Source of the DNA: Streptococcus sp.
Lineage (GTDB): Bacteria > Bacillota > Bacilli > Lactobacillales > Streptococcaceae
DNA: 64,000 nucleotides
NCBI GenBank assembly: GCA_003521145.1
Contig: DOTL01000009.1
Coordinates: 1-64,000 of the forward strand
Direction of reading: 5' to 3'
This document shows positions 20,602 to 28,549 of this stretch, in pieces. The notes under the pieces were generated by a model. It was not told where the DNA came from. It did not search any database and saw only the letters and a program-made list of their open reading frames with translations. Numbering within the stretch: the stretch's first letter is position 1; every line of letters starts with the position of its first letter. The position numbers were made by a program, and so were the translations under genes.

Positions 20602-21139
20602 AGTTCTCCTCCTTCTCAAAGTGAAGATAATCACGCATGGTACGGGTGTATCGGTCTGCTCCCTTAAAGCGGGACACAAGTTTAAAGCCAGACTTTTCCG
20701 CTACACGAATCGATGCCTTATTTTCCAAGTGGGCAATAAGAATAATACGATCCATTCCCATAGCTGTCAATGCCAAATCTGATAGACAAGTAACTGCCTC
20801 TGTCATTAAGCCTCTACCCCAATATGAGGCATTCAAAAAATAGCCAAGCTCTGCAGTCCGTTTCTGGACATCTATCTTTTCAAAACGAACAATGCCAATC
20901 ATCTTTTCTAACTCTTTATCTACAATAGCCCAGACACCTAGAGGCTCCTTCATGAAGTAATGAACCAAAAGGCAATCCGTTTCATGCTGTGTTTGAGTGG
21001 CAGGAAAGAAGAATTGTAGATTCTGAGGATTTGATACAATTTCGTGTAAATCAAAACGATCCAAAAAGATGAGTGGTCTAAAAGAAAGGCGCTCCGACTG
21101 AAAAAAGGCAAAAGCACCCAAACTAGTCCAAATATCCAT
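20594..21139 (-). CDS. GNAT-family N-acetyltransferase (RimJ/RimL type)
   Basis: This 181-residue protein has the GNAT layout: substrate segment SERLSFRPL near residue 15, the acetyl-CoA loop in YWGRGLMTEAV near 106 and the NKASIRVAEKSGF block near 140. The substrate is unknown. The start MDIWTS at 21139 is chosen because TATAAT ends six bases before it, which predicts a leaderless transcript; the frame continues upstream, but any longer start would lie upstream of the promoter. It is cotranscribed with the CBS regulator. Confidence 0.78.
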   Translation of the reverse strand: MDIWTSLGAFAFFQSERLSFRPLIFLDRFDLHEIVSNPQNLQFFFPATQTQHETDCLLVHYFMKEPLGVWAIVDKELEKMIGIVRFEKIDVQKRTAELGYFLNASYWGRGLMTEAVTCLSDLALTAMGMDRIILIAHLENKASIRVAEKSGFKLVSRFKGADRYTRTMRDYLHFEKEENCE

Positions 21140-21145
21140 GATAGT

Positions 21146-21154
21146 ATTATAACA
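21146..21154 (-). promoter_or_regulatory. Promoter giving a leaderless acetyltransferase mRNA
   Basis: On the minus strand TGTTATAAT fits an extended -10. Counting seven bases from its end puts the transcription start on the A of the ATG at 21139. The promoter overlaps the murA terminator region. Confidence 0.55.
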
Positions 21155-21169
21155 CAGTTTTAGAAATGG

Positions 21170-21200
21170 AAAAAGGTTCAACCACTAGGGATTGAACCTT
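21170..21200 (-). terminator. murA terminator
   Basis: On the minus strand AAGGTTCAA and TTGAACCTT pair perfectly and are followed by UUU, 5 bases after the murA stop. Confidence 0.85.
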
Positions 21201-21204
21201 AGAC

Positions 21205-22467
21205 TTAATCTTCAATCAAACGAATATCTGCACCAAGGTCAGAAAGTTTCTCAATGATATTTGAATACCCGCGAAGGATAAACTCAATATTGGTAATTTC
21301 AGTTTGACCTTCGGCCATAAGACCTGCTGTAACAAGCGCCGCACCTGCACGCAAATCACTGGCTTTTACTGGTGCACCTGAGAGTTGTGTTGGACCGTTG
21401 TAAACAATCTGTCCTCCGAGTACTTGAATATCAGCACCCATACGGGCCAATTCAGGAATGTGGTTCACACGTTTTTCATAAATCGTATCAATAATTTTTC
21501 CTCGACCACTTACTTTCAGTAACAAAGGTGTCATCGGTTGTTGTAAATCCGTCGCAAAACCTGGATAAGGCGATGTCTTAATGTCAACAGGTTTTAAATC
21601 ACCTTGCTCTTCAACAAAGATGGCATCTTCTTCAACTGTCATACGAACACCCATTACTTCAAGTTTAGCGATAAAACTTTCAAGGTGTTCATAAAGAACA
21701 TTTTTAACCTTAATTCCCTTACCGATAGCCGCGGCCATAGCAATGTAGGAACCCGCTTCAATACGATCTGGAATAACTTGGTGACGAGTGCCATGTAAGC
21801 TTTCTACACCGTCAATCGTGATAACTTCTGTACCAGCACCGCGTACTCGCGCACCCATATTGTTCAAAAGTGTTGCCACATCAATAATCTCAGGTTCACG
21901 CGCTGCATTTTCAATGACCGTACGACCGTCAGCCTTAGCCGCTGCCAACATGGTATTGATAGTCGCTCCAACACTGACCGTATCCATGTAGATATGAGCA
22001 CCTTTAATGCGTTGACCAGCATCAGTCGCAATCCGCATAGACTCGGCTTCATGAGAAATGCTGGCACCCATCGCTTCAAACGCCTTAAGGTGAAGGTCAA
22101 TAGGACGTGGTCCCAAATCACAGCCACCAGGCAAACCTACTGTTGCTTGACCGTAACGTCCAAGCAAGCTACCGTAGAAATAGTAAGAAGCACGAAGACT
22201 GTTAATCTTACCAAATGGCATTGGCATATCCTTAACGCCTCGTGGATCAATTTCGAGTGTTTCGCCATCACGCTTAACAGAACCACCCATTACTTCTATA
22301 ATTTCAATTAGGCTATCGACGTCGCTGATTGCTGGTACTCCGTCAAGAGTAACCACTCCATCAGATAAAATGATGGCCGGAATCAATGCAACAACTGAAT
22401 TTTTAGCCCCTGATACTGTAACTTCTCCCTGAAGTTTCTTACCACCATTGATGATAATTTTACGCAT
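21205..22467 (-). CDS. murA: UDP-N-acetylglucosamine 1-carboxyvinyltransferase
   Basis: This 420-residue enzyme transfers enolpyruvate to UDP-GlcNAc, the first committed step of peptidoglycan synthesis and the fosfomycin target. The catalytic Cys lies in [12 protein letters not shown] (Cys116), and the N-terminal SGAKNS block binds substrate. I use the ATG at 22467 rather than the in-frame TTG three codons upstream, because the AGAAAG ribosome site fits only the ATG. Low-GC Gram-positives have two MurA paralogues; which one this is cannot be told from the window. Confidence 0.95.
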   Translation of the reverse strand: MRKIIINGGKKLQGEVTVSGAKNSVVALIPAIILSDGVVTLDGVPAISDVDSLIEIIEVMGGSVKRDGETLEIDPRGVKDMPMPFGKINSLRASYYFYGSLLGRYGQATVGLPGGCDLGPRPIDLHLKAFEAMGASISHEAESMRIATDAGQRIKGAHIYMDTVSVGATINTMLAAAKADGRTVIENAAREPEIIDVATLLNNMGARVRGAGTEVITIDGVESLHGTRHQVIPDRIEAGSYIAMAAAIGKGIKVKNVLYEHLESFIAKLEVMGVRMTVEEDAIFVEEQGDLKPVDIKTSPYPGFATDLQQPMTPLLLKVSGRGKIIDTIYEKRVNHIPELARMGADIQVLGGQIVYNGPTQLSGAPVKASDLRAGAALVTAGLMAEGQTEITNIEFILRGYSNIIEKLSDLGADIRLIED

Positions 22468-22552
22468 ATTGTTCAATCTTTCTTATACTGGAATATTAGC
22501 CTTTACATTCTACCATAGATTGAGATGCATGACAAATTAAGAACTCTAACAA

Positions 22553-24793
22553 TTATCGGACAGTTTCACTTGACCATTTAAACCAACCCTTAAAACGGAT
22601 GGCACCATTCTGGTCTGTTCGTAAAACCTTAATGTGACGTTCCTTGAAACGCTCCAAAGTTTCATCATTTGGATGTTTATAACGATTGTTCTCACCAGCT
22701 GAAACAAGTACCAGGGAGGGATGCAGCTGGTCCAAAAAAGCTTCAGACGATGAGCCTTTTGAACCGTGGTGTCCAGCTTTGAAGATGCTTGCTTTTAAAT
22801 TGGGATAGCTGGCTATCAGTTCCTCCTCTCCTTCCTTTTCCAGATCACCCGTAAACAAAAAACTGCTTCCTAATAGTTTTCCGTAAAGAACTATAGAATC
22901 GTTATTACCACCATCACCAATTTTATTTGGATAAAGAACCTGTAGCTTACTTCCCATCATAGGCAGTTTATCACCAGCTTTTAGAGTGCGAACCGGGTGT
23001 TTTAAAGTTCTAAGTCGTTTCACAAAACTAGGCTTAGTCAAAGCTCCTTGACTGACACAGATTTCCTTAATCTTAAACCACTTGGCTACTTCTTCCAAGT
23101 CACCAATATGGTCTGTGTCCGTATGCGTCAGGACCAGGTGATCAATTTGAGACACTCCTCTAGCCTGTAGATAGGGAATCAAGGTTTTCTCCGCATTGCT
23201 CGTCTGGCTAGCCTCTTGCCATTTTTCCTTTGAACCGAAAGTGACCTTGCCACCCACATCAATTAGGATGGTATCGCCTTTCATACTCCTCAGAAAAATA
23301 CTATCTCCCTGACCAACGTCAACCATAGTCACCTCATTGGTTAAAGGATGTATGACCCAAACCATCAAAAGTCCAAAAATCATCAAAAGACATATCCTAA
23401 ACTGAGGTTTCTTCCAAAAATCAAAGAGGAGAATCAATGCAGCCATCAACAAGCCAAACTGAAACAAACTAGGTTTTCCTAAAATCAAAGGTTGACCTAT
23501 CCAGGATTGTATCCAAGTCAAAAAGGACTCCATCCATTCAAGAAGTGGGTTGATTTGAGAAAAGACTACCAGTCCTGAAAGGGCAAAGAAGACCGTCAAG
23601 ACAGGCAAGAGAAAGCTATCAAATACTATGGAAAAAAATACTGTTAGAATTAAGCTAACTGGTTGAAAGGTTCCATAATAGTAAGTTAGAAAGGGCAAAA
23701 TCCCAAGACTCAATACCAAGCTCGTATAGATTGTTTTTTTTAAAGATGACAAGTCCTCAAAATCAAACAAACACAACAAGAAGGCATAGGAACAACTTAA
23801 AACACCTCCTACTGTTAAAAGAAAATGAGGTAAAAAGAGAAACAATAGAAGCAAGGTTATCCCCATATTGTCCAGTTTTTTAATACCAAACTCCGCCAAC
23901 AAACTTTGAATCAGAGAACGTAGGACTGAAGCTGTCCAACCTGTCATTAAGCCATAGCAGAGGGAAAAAGGCAGTAAAATGAAAAATAGATAATCTTTGG
24001 GAAAGCCCAAGCGTAGGAGTCCATAGCGAAACCATCCCAGAAAAAAGCCGACTTGCATCCCCGAAAGTGCGAATAGATGAATAATACCTAAACTCGTGTA
24101 AAGCTGACTCTGCTCATCGAACTCCTTATCCAAATACCCAAAGAGCAGACCTGTCATATAGTGTCTCATAGGATTAGGAAAGTGCATCTGGATATGAACC
24201 AAAGCCCTCCTCCTCAGTTGGTGGAAAAAAGCTAGGGGAGATGTAGATTTTTGAGGCACCACATGGTCCAAGCGCTCAATCTGAGCAATTCGATAAATGC
24301 CTTGACTGGCTAGATAAGACTGATAATTAAACCCTTGAAAATTACGTTGACCAGTTGCTGGAGATAACTTTATTTTCCCTTTTAATACCAGCGTTTGGCT
24401 AGCAGTCTTAAAATAATGCTGCTCCTTCTCAGATTTGAGTCGGTAAAAGACATGATAAGTTTGTCCCTTTGCCTTACCGATAGCTGATAATTGCTCACCA
24501 TTAACCGATGGCGTATCAGCAACCAGACTCACCTGATTGATTTCAGCAGGGGCTTGTTTATCTTGTATGCTAGCTCTGTGGTGCAAGAATAAAAAGTAGA
24601 CCAAAAAGAAACTACCTACAAGTCTCACCAACTTTAGGGCTGACTTATTCTTCCAATAATGCTTCAAAAAACATCCTAAAAGAAAAGAAAAAGCCCCAAT
24701 AGCATAAACATTAGTGACAAAAATCGTAAAATAAAGGGCCGCTATTAAAAGAGCCAAGGAAAAAACATTGATTGGAGCTTTTTTAAGCCACAT
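22553..24793 (-). CDS. comEC: Competence DNA channel ComEC/Rec2
   Basis: This 746-residue protein forms the membrane channel for incoming single-stranded DNA during transformation. It has an N-terminal OB-fold region, a central ComEC competence domain with about ten helices (residues ~215-480) including the HLFALSGMQVGFFLG block, and a C-terminal metallo-beta-lactamase-like domain with HTDTDHIGDLEE near 560 and HHGSKGSS near 675. It looks intact. The start overlaps comEA by 11 bases, as is usual. Confidence 0.94.
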   Translation of the reverse strand: MWLKKAPINVFSLALLIAALYFTIFVTNVYAIGAFSFLLGCFLKHYWKNKSALKLVRLVGSFFLVYFLFLHHRASIQDKQAPAEINQVSLVADTPSVNGEQLSAIGKAKGQTYHVFYRLKSEKEQHYFKTASQTLVLKGKIKLSPATGQRNFQGFNYQSYLASQGIYRIAQIERLDHVVPQKSTSPLAFFHQLRRRALVHIQMHFPNPMRHYMTGLLFGYLDKEFDEQSQLYTSLGIIHLFALSGMQVGFFLGWFRYGLLRLGFPKDYLFFILLPFSLCYGLMTGWTASVLRSLIQSLLAEFGIKKLDNMGITLLLLFLFLPHFLLTVGGVLSCSYAFLLCLFDFEDLSSLKKTIYTSLVLSLGILPFLTYYYGTFQPVSLILTVFFSIVFDSFLLPVLTVFFALSGLVVFSQINPLLEWMESFLTWIQSWIGQPLILGKPSLFQFGLLMAALILLFDFWKKPQFRICLLMIFGLLMVWVIHPLTNEVTMVDVGQGDSIFLRSMKGDTILIDVGGKVTFGSKEKWQEASQTSNAEKTLIPYLQARGVSQIDHLVLTHTDTDHIGDLEEVAKWFKIKEICVSQGALTKPSFVKRLRTLKHPVRTLKAGDKLPMMGSKLQVLYPNKIGDGGNNDSIVLYGKLLGSSFLFTGDLEKEGEEELIASYPNLKASIFKAGHHGSKGSSSEAFLDQLHPSLVLVSAGENNRYKHPNDETLERFKERHIKVLRTDQNGAIRFKGWFKWSSETVR

Positions 24794-25478
24794 AGAGGGA
24801 CTCTCTGATTTTATCTAATGTTTTATCACCAATTCCTGAGACATTTTTCAAGTCATCTACGGACTGAAAGCCGCCATGACTTTCACGATAGGCAATGATA
24901 TCCTCTGCCCGCTTAGCTCCAATTCCAGAAATGGTTTGCAACTCCTCTGAGGTCGCTGTATTTAAGTTAATTTTCCCATCCTTAGCATTAGTTTGCCCTC
25001 CTTTATCAGAGACCTGACCAGTTCCTGATTGACCAAGGACTGAAACGTTTTCATCCTTGGTTGCCACATAGAAAACCTCTTCGTCCGACAGACTTGCAGC
25101 TAAATTAACACTCTTAGCATCCGCATCCTCAGTCATTCCTCCAGCGACCTTGATGGCGTCAGTCACCCTAGTTCCCGCTTTTAGCGTATAAACACCTGGA
25201 TTGACCACAGCCCCCTTAACATCTACCGTTACTTTTGACTTGTCCTTTTCACTTCCTTCGGTCTTTGACTGGGAAGACGCCTCAGAAAGAGACTGTGAAC
25301 TTTGTTTGGATGAAGACGTTGACAAAGCTGTCACATCTGTATAAGACGTCTCCGCTTCCATGCTGTTGCCGGCACCACAAGTCATCCATAAAAAGAAGCA
25401 AAAAATCACTATCAGTACAGCGATGACACTCACAAACAGACGATTATCTTTGACATAGGCTAGAATCTTTTCCTTCAC
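24783..25478 (-). CDS. comEA: Competence DNA receptor ComEA
   Basis: This 231-residue protein binds double-stranded DNA at the cell surface for uptake. It has an N-terminal membrane anchor (residues ~13-33), a Ser/Thr-rich linker, a SLBB-like domain containing VDVKGAVVNPGVY near residue 82 and a C-terminal helix-hairpin-helix pair with INLNTATSEELQTISGIG. Translation starts at a GTG with AAGGAG six bases before. A ComX com-box lies 33 bases upstream, so it should be a late competence gene, cotranscribed with comEC. Confidence 0.95.
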   Translation of the reverse strand: MKEKILAYVKDNRLFVSVIAVLIVIFCFFLWMTCGAGNSMEAETSYTDVTALSTSSSKQSSQSLSEASSQSKTEGSEKDKSKVTVDVKGAVVNPGVYTLKAGTRVTDAIKVAGGMTEDADAKSVNLAASLSDEEVFYVATKDENVSVLGQSGTGQVSDKGGQTNAKDGKINLNTATSEELQTISGIGAKRAEDIIAYRESHGGFQSVDDLKNVSGIGDKTLDKIRESLYVA

Positions 25479-25510
25479 GCTATTCTCCTTAATTGATATA
25501 TTTTCTTTCT

Positions 25511-25518
25511 TATTCGTA
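25511..25518 (-). promoter_or_regulatory. Com-box (ComX/sigma-X promoter)
   Basis: TACGAATA on the minus strand matches the streptococcal com-box consensus exactly and lies 33-40 bases before the comEA start. It is preceded by a T-rich stretch, as usual at sigma-X promoters. Confidence 0.9.
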
Positions 25519-25544
25519 AAAAACTTGAAAAATATATCAAAAAG

Positions 25545-25579
25545 AAAAAAACTCCATCAGATCTATGTCTGACAGAGTT
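25545..25579 (-). terminator. plsC terminator
   Basis: On the minus strand AACTC-TG-TCAGA and TCTGA-TG-GAGTT pair and are followed by seven U; it lies directly after the plsC stop and upstream of the com-box. Confidence 0.85.
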
Positions 25580-25585
25580 ATTAGC

Positions 25586-26341
25586 CTATTTCTGAGTTTC
25601 TTTGGCACGGTGTTTTTCAGGATTCCAAACAAAGCTAGCTACATATGAGAAAGCCATGGTCAAAAGTACCGCAATGATAGCCACAATACCGAGAGGTACT
25701 CGATAAATATAAGTCAAAGGATTGGGTTTCTTGCCTGTTTGATAGCTCAAAGCTTCCTCATCAAGGCGATCAAATTCAGACTGGATACGACGAGCAACCT
25801 CTTGGATATTTTCGTCATTCAAACGCTTTAAATCTGAAATATCAATAGGATTACCATAGTTCATATCCACACGTTCACCTGTCAAGAGCCCCTTAAGTTC
25901 ACGAGGTCCTTGATAGGCAACCGGCATAATCTTAACCTTAGCCATCTTAGCGATAACTGCAACCCCCCCCTTAACATCAGATGAATGGCGGCTACCACTT
26001 GGGAACATAATCAAACTACGGTTACTCTTCTTAAGCATGTTAATAGGGTACTTGATAGCTTCTTGACCAGGATTTTCACGGTCAATTGGGAAGGCTCCGC
26101 ACATACGAATCCACCAACCAAAGATACGACTCTTGAAGAGTTCTTTCTTAGCCATGAAAATAAACTGCTTAGGACGAGCTGAAAAAGCCATATAAACAGG
26201 GTCCCACCAAGTTCGGTGCGGAGCAACCAAGATATAGTTTTCGTCCTTGTTCAATAATTTATCGCGATTGTGGTAATGGGCATTCCCATTGATAATCCAT
26301 AGAAGGAAGACAACAAGCCCACGTAAATAAGCGTAAAACAC
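25586..26341 (-). CDS. plsC: 1-acyl-sn-glycerol-3-phosphate acyltransferase
   Basis: This 251-residue enzyme acylates lysophosphatidic acid to phosphatidic acid. The catalytic HX4D block is APHRTWWDP near residue 42, and FPSGSRHSS near 112 is the glycerol-phosphate site; this is usually FPEGTRS, and E to S here is seen in some streptococcal members. N- and C-terminal membrane segments are present. It starts at a GTG behind AGAGGT. A TATAAT at 26373-26378 gives a leader of about 25 bases. It lies next to comEA, as in other streptococci. Confidence 0.9.
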   Translation of the reverse strand: MFYAYLRGLVVFLLWIINGNAHYHNRDKLLNKDENYILVAPHRTWWDPVYMAFSARPKQFIFMAKKELFKSRIFGWWIRMCGAFPIDRENPGQEAIKYPINMLKKSNRSLIMFPSGSRHSSDVKGGVAVIAKMAKVKIMPVAYQGPRELKGLLTGERVDMNYGNPIDISDLKRLNDENIQEVARRIQSEFDRLDEEALSYQTGKKPNPLTYIYRVPLGIVAIIAVLLTMAFSYVASFVWNPEKHRAKETQK

Positions 26342-26372
26342 GTTTTTACCTCTTTTTCTACAAGTTTTTTCT

Positions 26373-26378
26373 ATTATA
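26373..26378 (-). promoter_or_regulatory. -10 box of plsC
   Basis: TATAAT on the minus strand, 32 bases before the GTG start. Confidence 0.5.
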
Positions 26379-26457
26379 CCAAAAAAAGGAGCGCTAGTTT
26401 CATCGAATTTCTTTGTAAACTATTGAAAATGGTGTGGCACCTTCTAATGGTTTGAAC

Positions 26458-26463
26458 TATAAT
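26458..26463 (+). promoter_or_regulatory. -10 box placing transcription start at the ATG
   Basis: TATAAT ends six bases before the deacetylase ATG, so the expected start point is the A of that ATG. TGGCAC at 26435-26440 is a weak -35 at 17 bases. Confidence 0.5.
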
Positions 26464-26469
26464 GTAACT

Positions 26470-27405
26470 ATGAAAAAAAGTCTTGAGATTATAGGGAAAA
26501 ATAGAAAGGCACTTAATCTTTGCCTTACTATTGCAAACTTGGCTGTTCTGGCTATCCTAGGCTTTATCCTATTCCAACGCCATAACACGAAATATAAACA
26601 AGTAGCCAAGGCTGAAAAGACTGAACAAGTCGCTAATAGCACAAGCTCATCTTCAGAAAAAGCTAAGGAAGATGATGAAACACAACTCAAGAAAGGTAGT
26701 AACCACAGCATTGAGGAGTCTGACTACGCCTATGATGTCACTGCCGTTAATAACACTATCCGAGGGAAATCAGATGATGTTAAGGGTAAGGTAGTCTTTT
26801 TAACCTTTGATGATGGGATTGATCCCACTTTGACACCACAAGTCATGAATATTCTGAAAGAGTATGGCGTTCACGCAACCTTCTTCCACATTGGCTATAC
26901 CATCACACCTGAAAATGGGGACATCCTCAAACGCCAAATTACTGAAGGACATGCCATTGCCAACCACAGTCTTAGCCATAATTTCAATCTGCTTTATCCA
27001 GGACGTGTTCCTAACCAAAGTCAGATTACTACTGAGGTCGACCAAACTATGGCTAATTTCAAGGCAATCTTAGGTAAGGATTTCAAAACAAGAATTTTCC
27101 GTTACCCTGGTAGTCATATGTCATGGCAAGGCCTAGAGGGAACCGACCAAGCTCTTGCTAAACAAGATGTCCAGTGGATTGACTGGAACACGCTCTGTGG
27201 AGATGCAGAACCACTCTCTGTTCGTCCAACCACATCTGAAAGCATGATGGCTTATATGGACGGTTCACAGAAATATTTCCCTGAAACTACTGTTAAAGTT
27301 GTACTAATGCACGATACAGCTGGTAAGGAGCTGACTGTTCAGACCCTTCCACAAATTATCGAATATTTCAAAAATCAAGGATATACCTTCGGTGTCCTAG
27401 AGTAA
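26470..27405 (+). CDS. Membrane-anchored polysaccharide deacetylase (PgdA-like)
   Basis: This 311-residue protein has an N-terminal membrane anchor (about residues 17-38), a charged linker and a NodB deacetylase domain. The metal-binding TFDDGID lies near residue 120, the His-box HSLSH near 170 and FRYPGSHMS near 215, with LMHD close to the C-terminus. It probably removes acetyl groups from cell-wall glycan, which raises lysozyme resistance. The start at 26470 is chosen because the only promoter ends six bases before it and no ribosome site precedes it. Confidence 0.85.
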   Translation: MKKSLEIIGKNRKALNLCLTIANLAVLAILGFILFQRHNTKYKQVAKAEKTEQVANSTSSSSEKAKEDDETQLKKGSNHSIEESDYAYDVTAVNNTIRGKSDDVKGKVVFLTFDDGIDPTLTPQVMNILKEYGVHATFFHIGYTITPENGDILKRQITEGHAIANHSLSHNFNLLYPGRVPNQSQITTEVDQTMANFKAILGKDFKTRIFRYPGSHMSWQGLEGTDQALAKQDVQWIDWNTLCGDAEPLSVRPTTSESMMAYMDGSQKYFPETTVKVVLMHDTAGKELTVQTLPQIIEYFKNQGYTFGVLE

Positions 27406-27441
27406 TCACTCGCAACAGTTCCTTTGGGAGCTGTTTTTTGC

Positions 27442-27447
27442 TACAAT
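27442..27447 (+). promoter_or_regulatory. Extended -10 for the tRNA methyltransferase gene
   Basis: TGCTACAAT (TGnTANAAT) ends seven bases before the ATG at 27455, so the mRNA should have no or a one-base leader. No ribosome site is present. Confidence 0.55.
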
Positions 27448-27454
27448 AAAAGTT

Positions 27455-28207
27455 ATGACAAATCCAATTTTAAAAAACGGAGAACGCATTGACCAACTTT
27501 TCTCCACAGATGTAAAAATCATTCAAAATAAGGAGGTATTCAGCTATTCTATCGATAGTGTCCTTCTCTCGCGATTCCCAAAAATTCCAAAGAAGGGGTT
27601 AATCGTCGACCTCTGTTCCGGAAATGGTGCCGTTGGCCTCTTTGCCAGCACACGCACTGAGGCACCGATTACCTTGGTTGAGTTGCAAGAACGCCTGGCT
27701 GATATGGCCAAGCGTTCCGTAACTCTTAATCAACTAGAGAATCAAGTGACTGTTGTCAATGACGACCTAAAAAATTTGCTTGACCATGCCCCACGATCTC
27801 AGGTGGACCTTATCCTCTGTAACCCCCCCTACTTTAAGGCGACAGAAACGTCTAAGAAAAATCTGTCAGAGCATTACCTCTTGGCCCGCCACGAAATCAC
27901 GACGAATTTAGAAGAAATTTGCCAGGTCGCTCGTCATGCCCTAAAATCTAATGGACGTATTGCCATGGTGCATCGCCCTGACCGCTTTTTGGATATCATC
28001 GACACCATGCGCCAGTACAATCTAGCACCTAAACGCATCCAGTTTATCTATCCTAAGATGGGACGTGAGGCAAATATGCTCCTGATTGAAGCCATTAAAG
28101 ACGGCTCGACAGATGGCTTGAAAATTCTTCCACCTCTCTTCGTTCACAAGGAAAATGGTGACTATACCGATGAAATCTTTGAGATTTACTTTGGAAAAAA
28201 GACTTAG
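27455..28207 (+). CDS. tRNA1(Val) (adenine-37)-N6-methyltransferase family protein
   Basis: This 250-residue class I methyltransferase has motif I DLCSGNGAVGLF near residue 52 and the N6-adenine motif NPPYF near 125, which together fit the TrmN6/YabB family. In E. coli that enzyme methylates A37 of tRNA1(Val); the substrate here is inferred. It runs into the GIY-YIG gene 15 bases downstream, the same pairing as in other Firmicutes, and is likely cotranscribed with it. Confidence 0.85.
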   Translation: MTNPILKNGERIDQLFSTDVKIIQNKEVFSYSIDSVLLSRFPKIPKKGLIVDLCSGNGAVGLFASTRTEAPITLVELQERLADMAKRSVTLNQLENQVTVVNDDLKNLLDHAPRSQVDLILCNPPYFKATETSKKNLSEHYLLARHEITTNLEEICQVARHALKSNGRIAMVHRPDRFLDIIDTMRQYNLAPKRIQFIYPKMGREANMLLIEAIKDGSTDGLKILPPLFVHKENGDYTDEIFEIYFGKKT

Positions 28208-28222
28208 GGTGAGTCCTAATCG

Positions 28223-28492
28223 ATGACAGAAAAGGATAGCAAGGCCTACATGTATGTGGTTGAGTGTGCCGATGGCACCCTCTATACAGGCTATACTACA
28301 GACATCGAACACCGCCTCAAAACCCACAACGCAGGCAAAGGCGCCAAGTATACCAGAGCTCGCCTACCAGTTAAACTCCTCTACTCAGAAGCTTTCGCCA
28401 GCAAACCAGAGGCCATGAGCGCCGAAGCACTCTTTAAGAAAAAAAGCCGAGAGAAAAAATTGGCCTATATCAAAGAACACACGGAAGAATAA
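28223..28492 (+). CDS. GIY-YIG nuclease superfamily protein (UPF0213)
   Basis: This 89-residue protein is a single GIY-YIG domain: [18 protein letters not shown] carries the GIY/YIG-equivalent tyrosines and [14 protein letters not shown] the next conserved block. The family (YazA type) is usually small and alone, with no known substrate. It is downstream of the tRNA methyltransferase gene. Its stop codon lies in the loop of a perfect 18-bp inverted repeat. Confidence 0.88.
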   Translation: MTEKDSKAYMYVVECADGTLYTGYTTDIEHRLKTHNAGKGAKYTRARLPVKLLYSEAFASKPEAMSAEALFKKKSREKKLAYIKEHTEE

Positions 28493-28510
28493 CCGTGTGT
28501 TCTTTGATAT
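28467..28510. repeat. Perfect 18-bp inverted repeat at the end of the GIY-YIG gene
   Basis: ATATCAAAGAACACACGG and CCGTGTGTTCTTTGATAT are exact reverse complements with an 8-base loop holding the TAA stop. It has no T-run, and a separate intrinsic terminator follows 3 bases later. Confidence 0.85.
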
Positions 28511-28513
28511 TGG

Positions 28514-28543
28514 AAAAACGCTCTATTTTCATAGAGCGTTTTT
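28514..28543 (+). terminator. Bidirectional terminator between GIY-YIG and cshA
   Basis: AAAAACGCTCTA and TAGAGCGTTTTT pair perfectly with a short loop; it sits between convergent genes and can serve both. Confidence 0.85.
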
Positions 28544-28549
28544 CATTAT

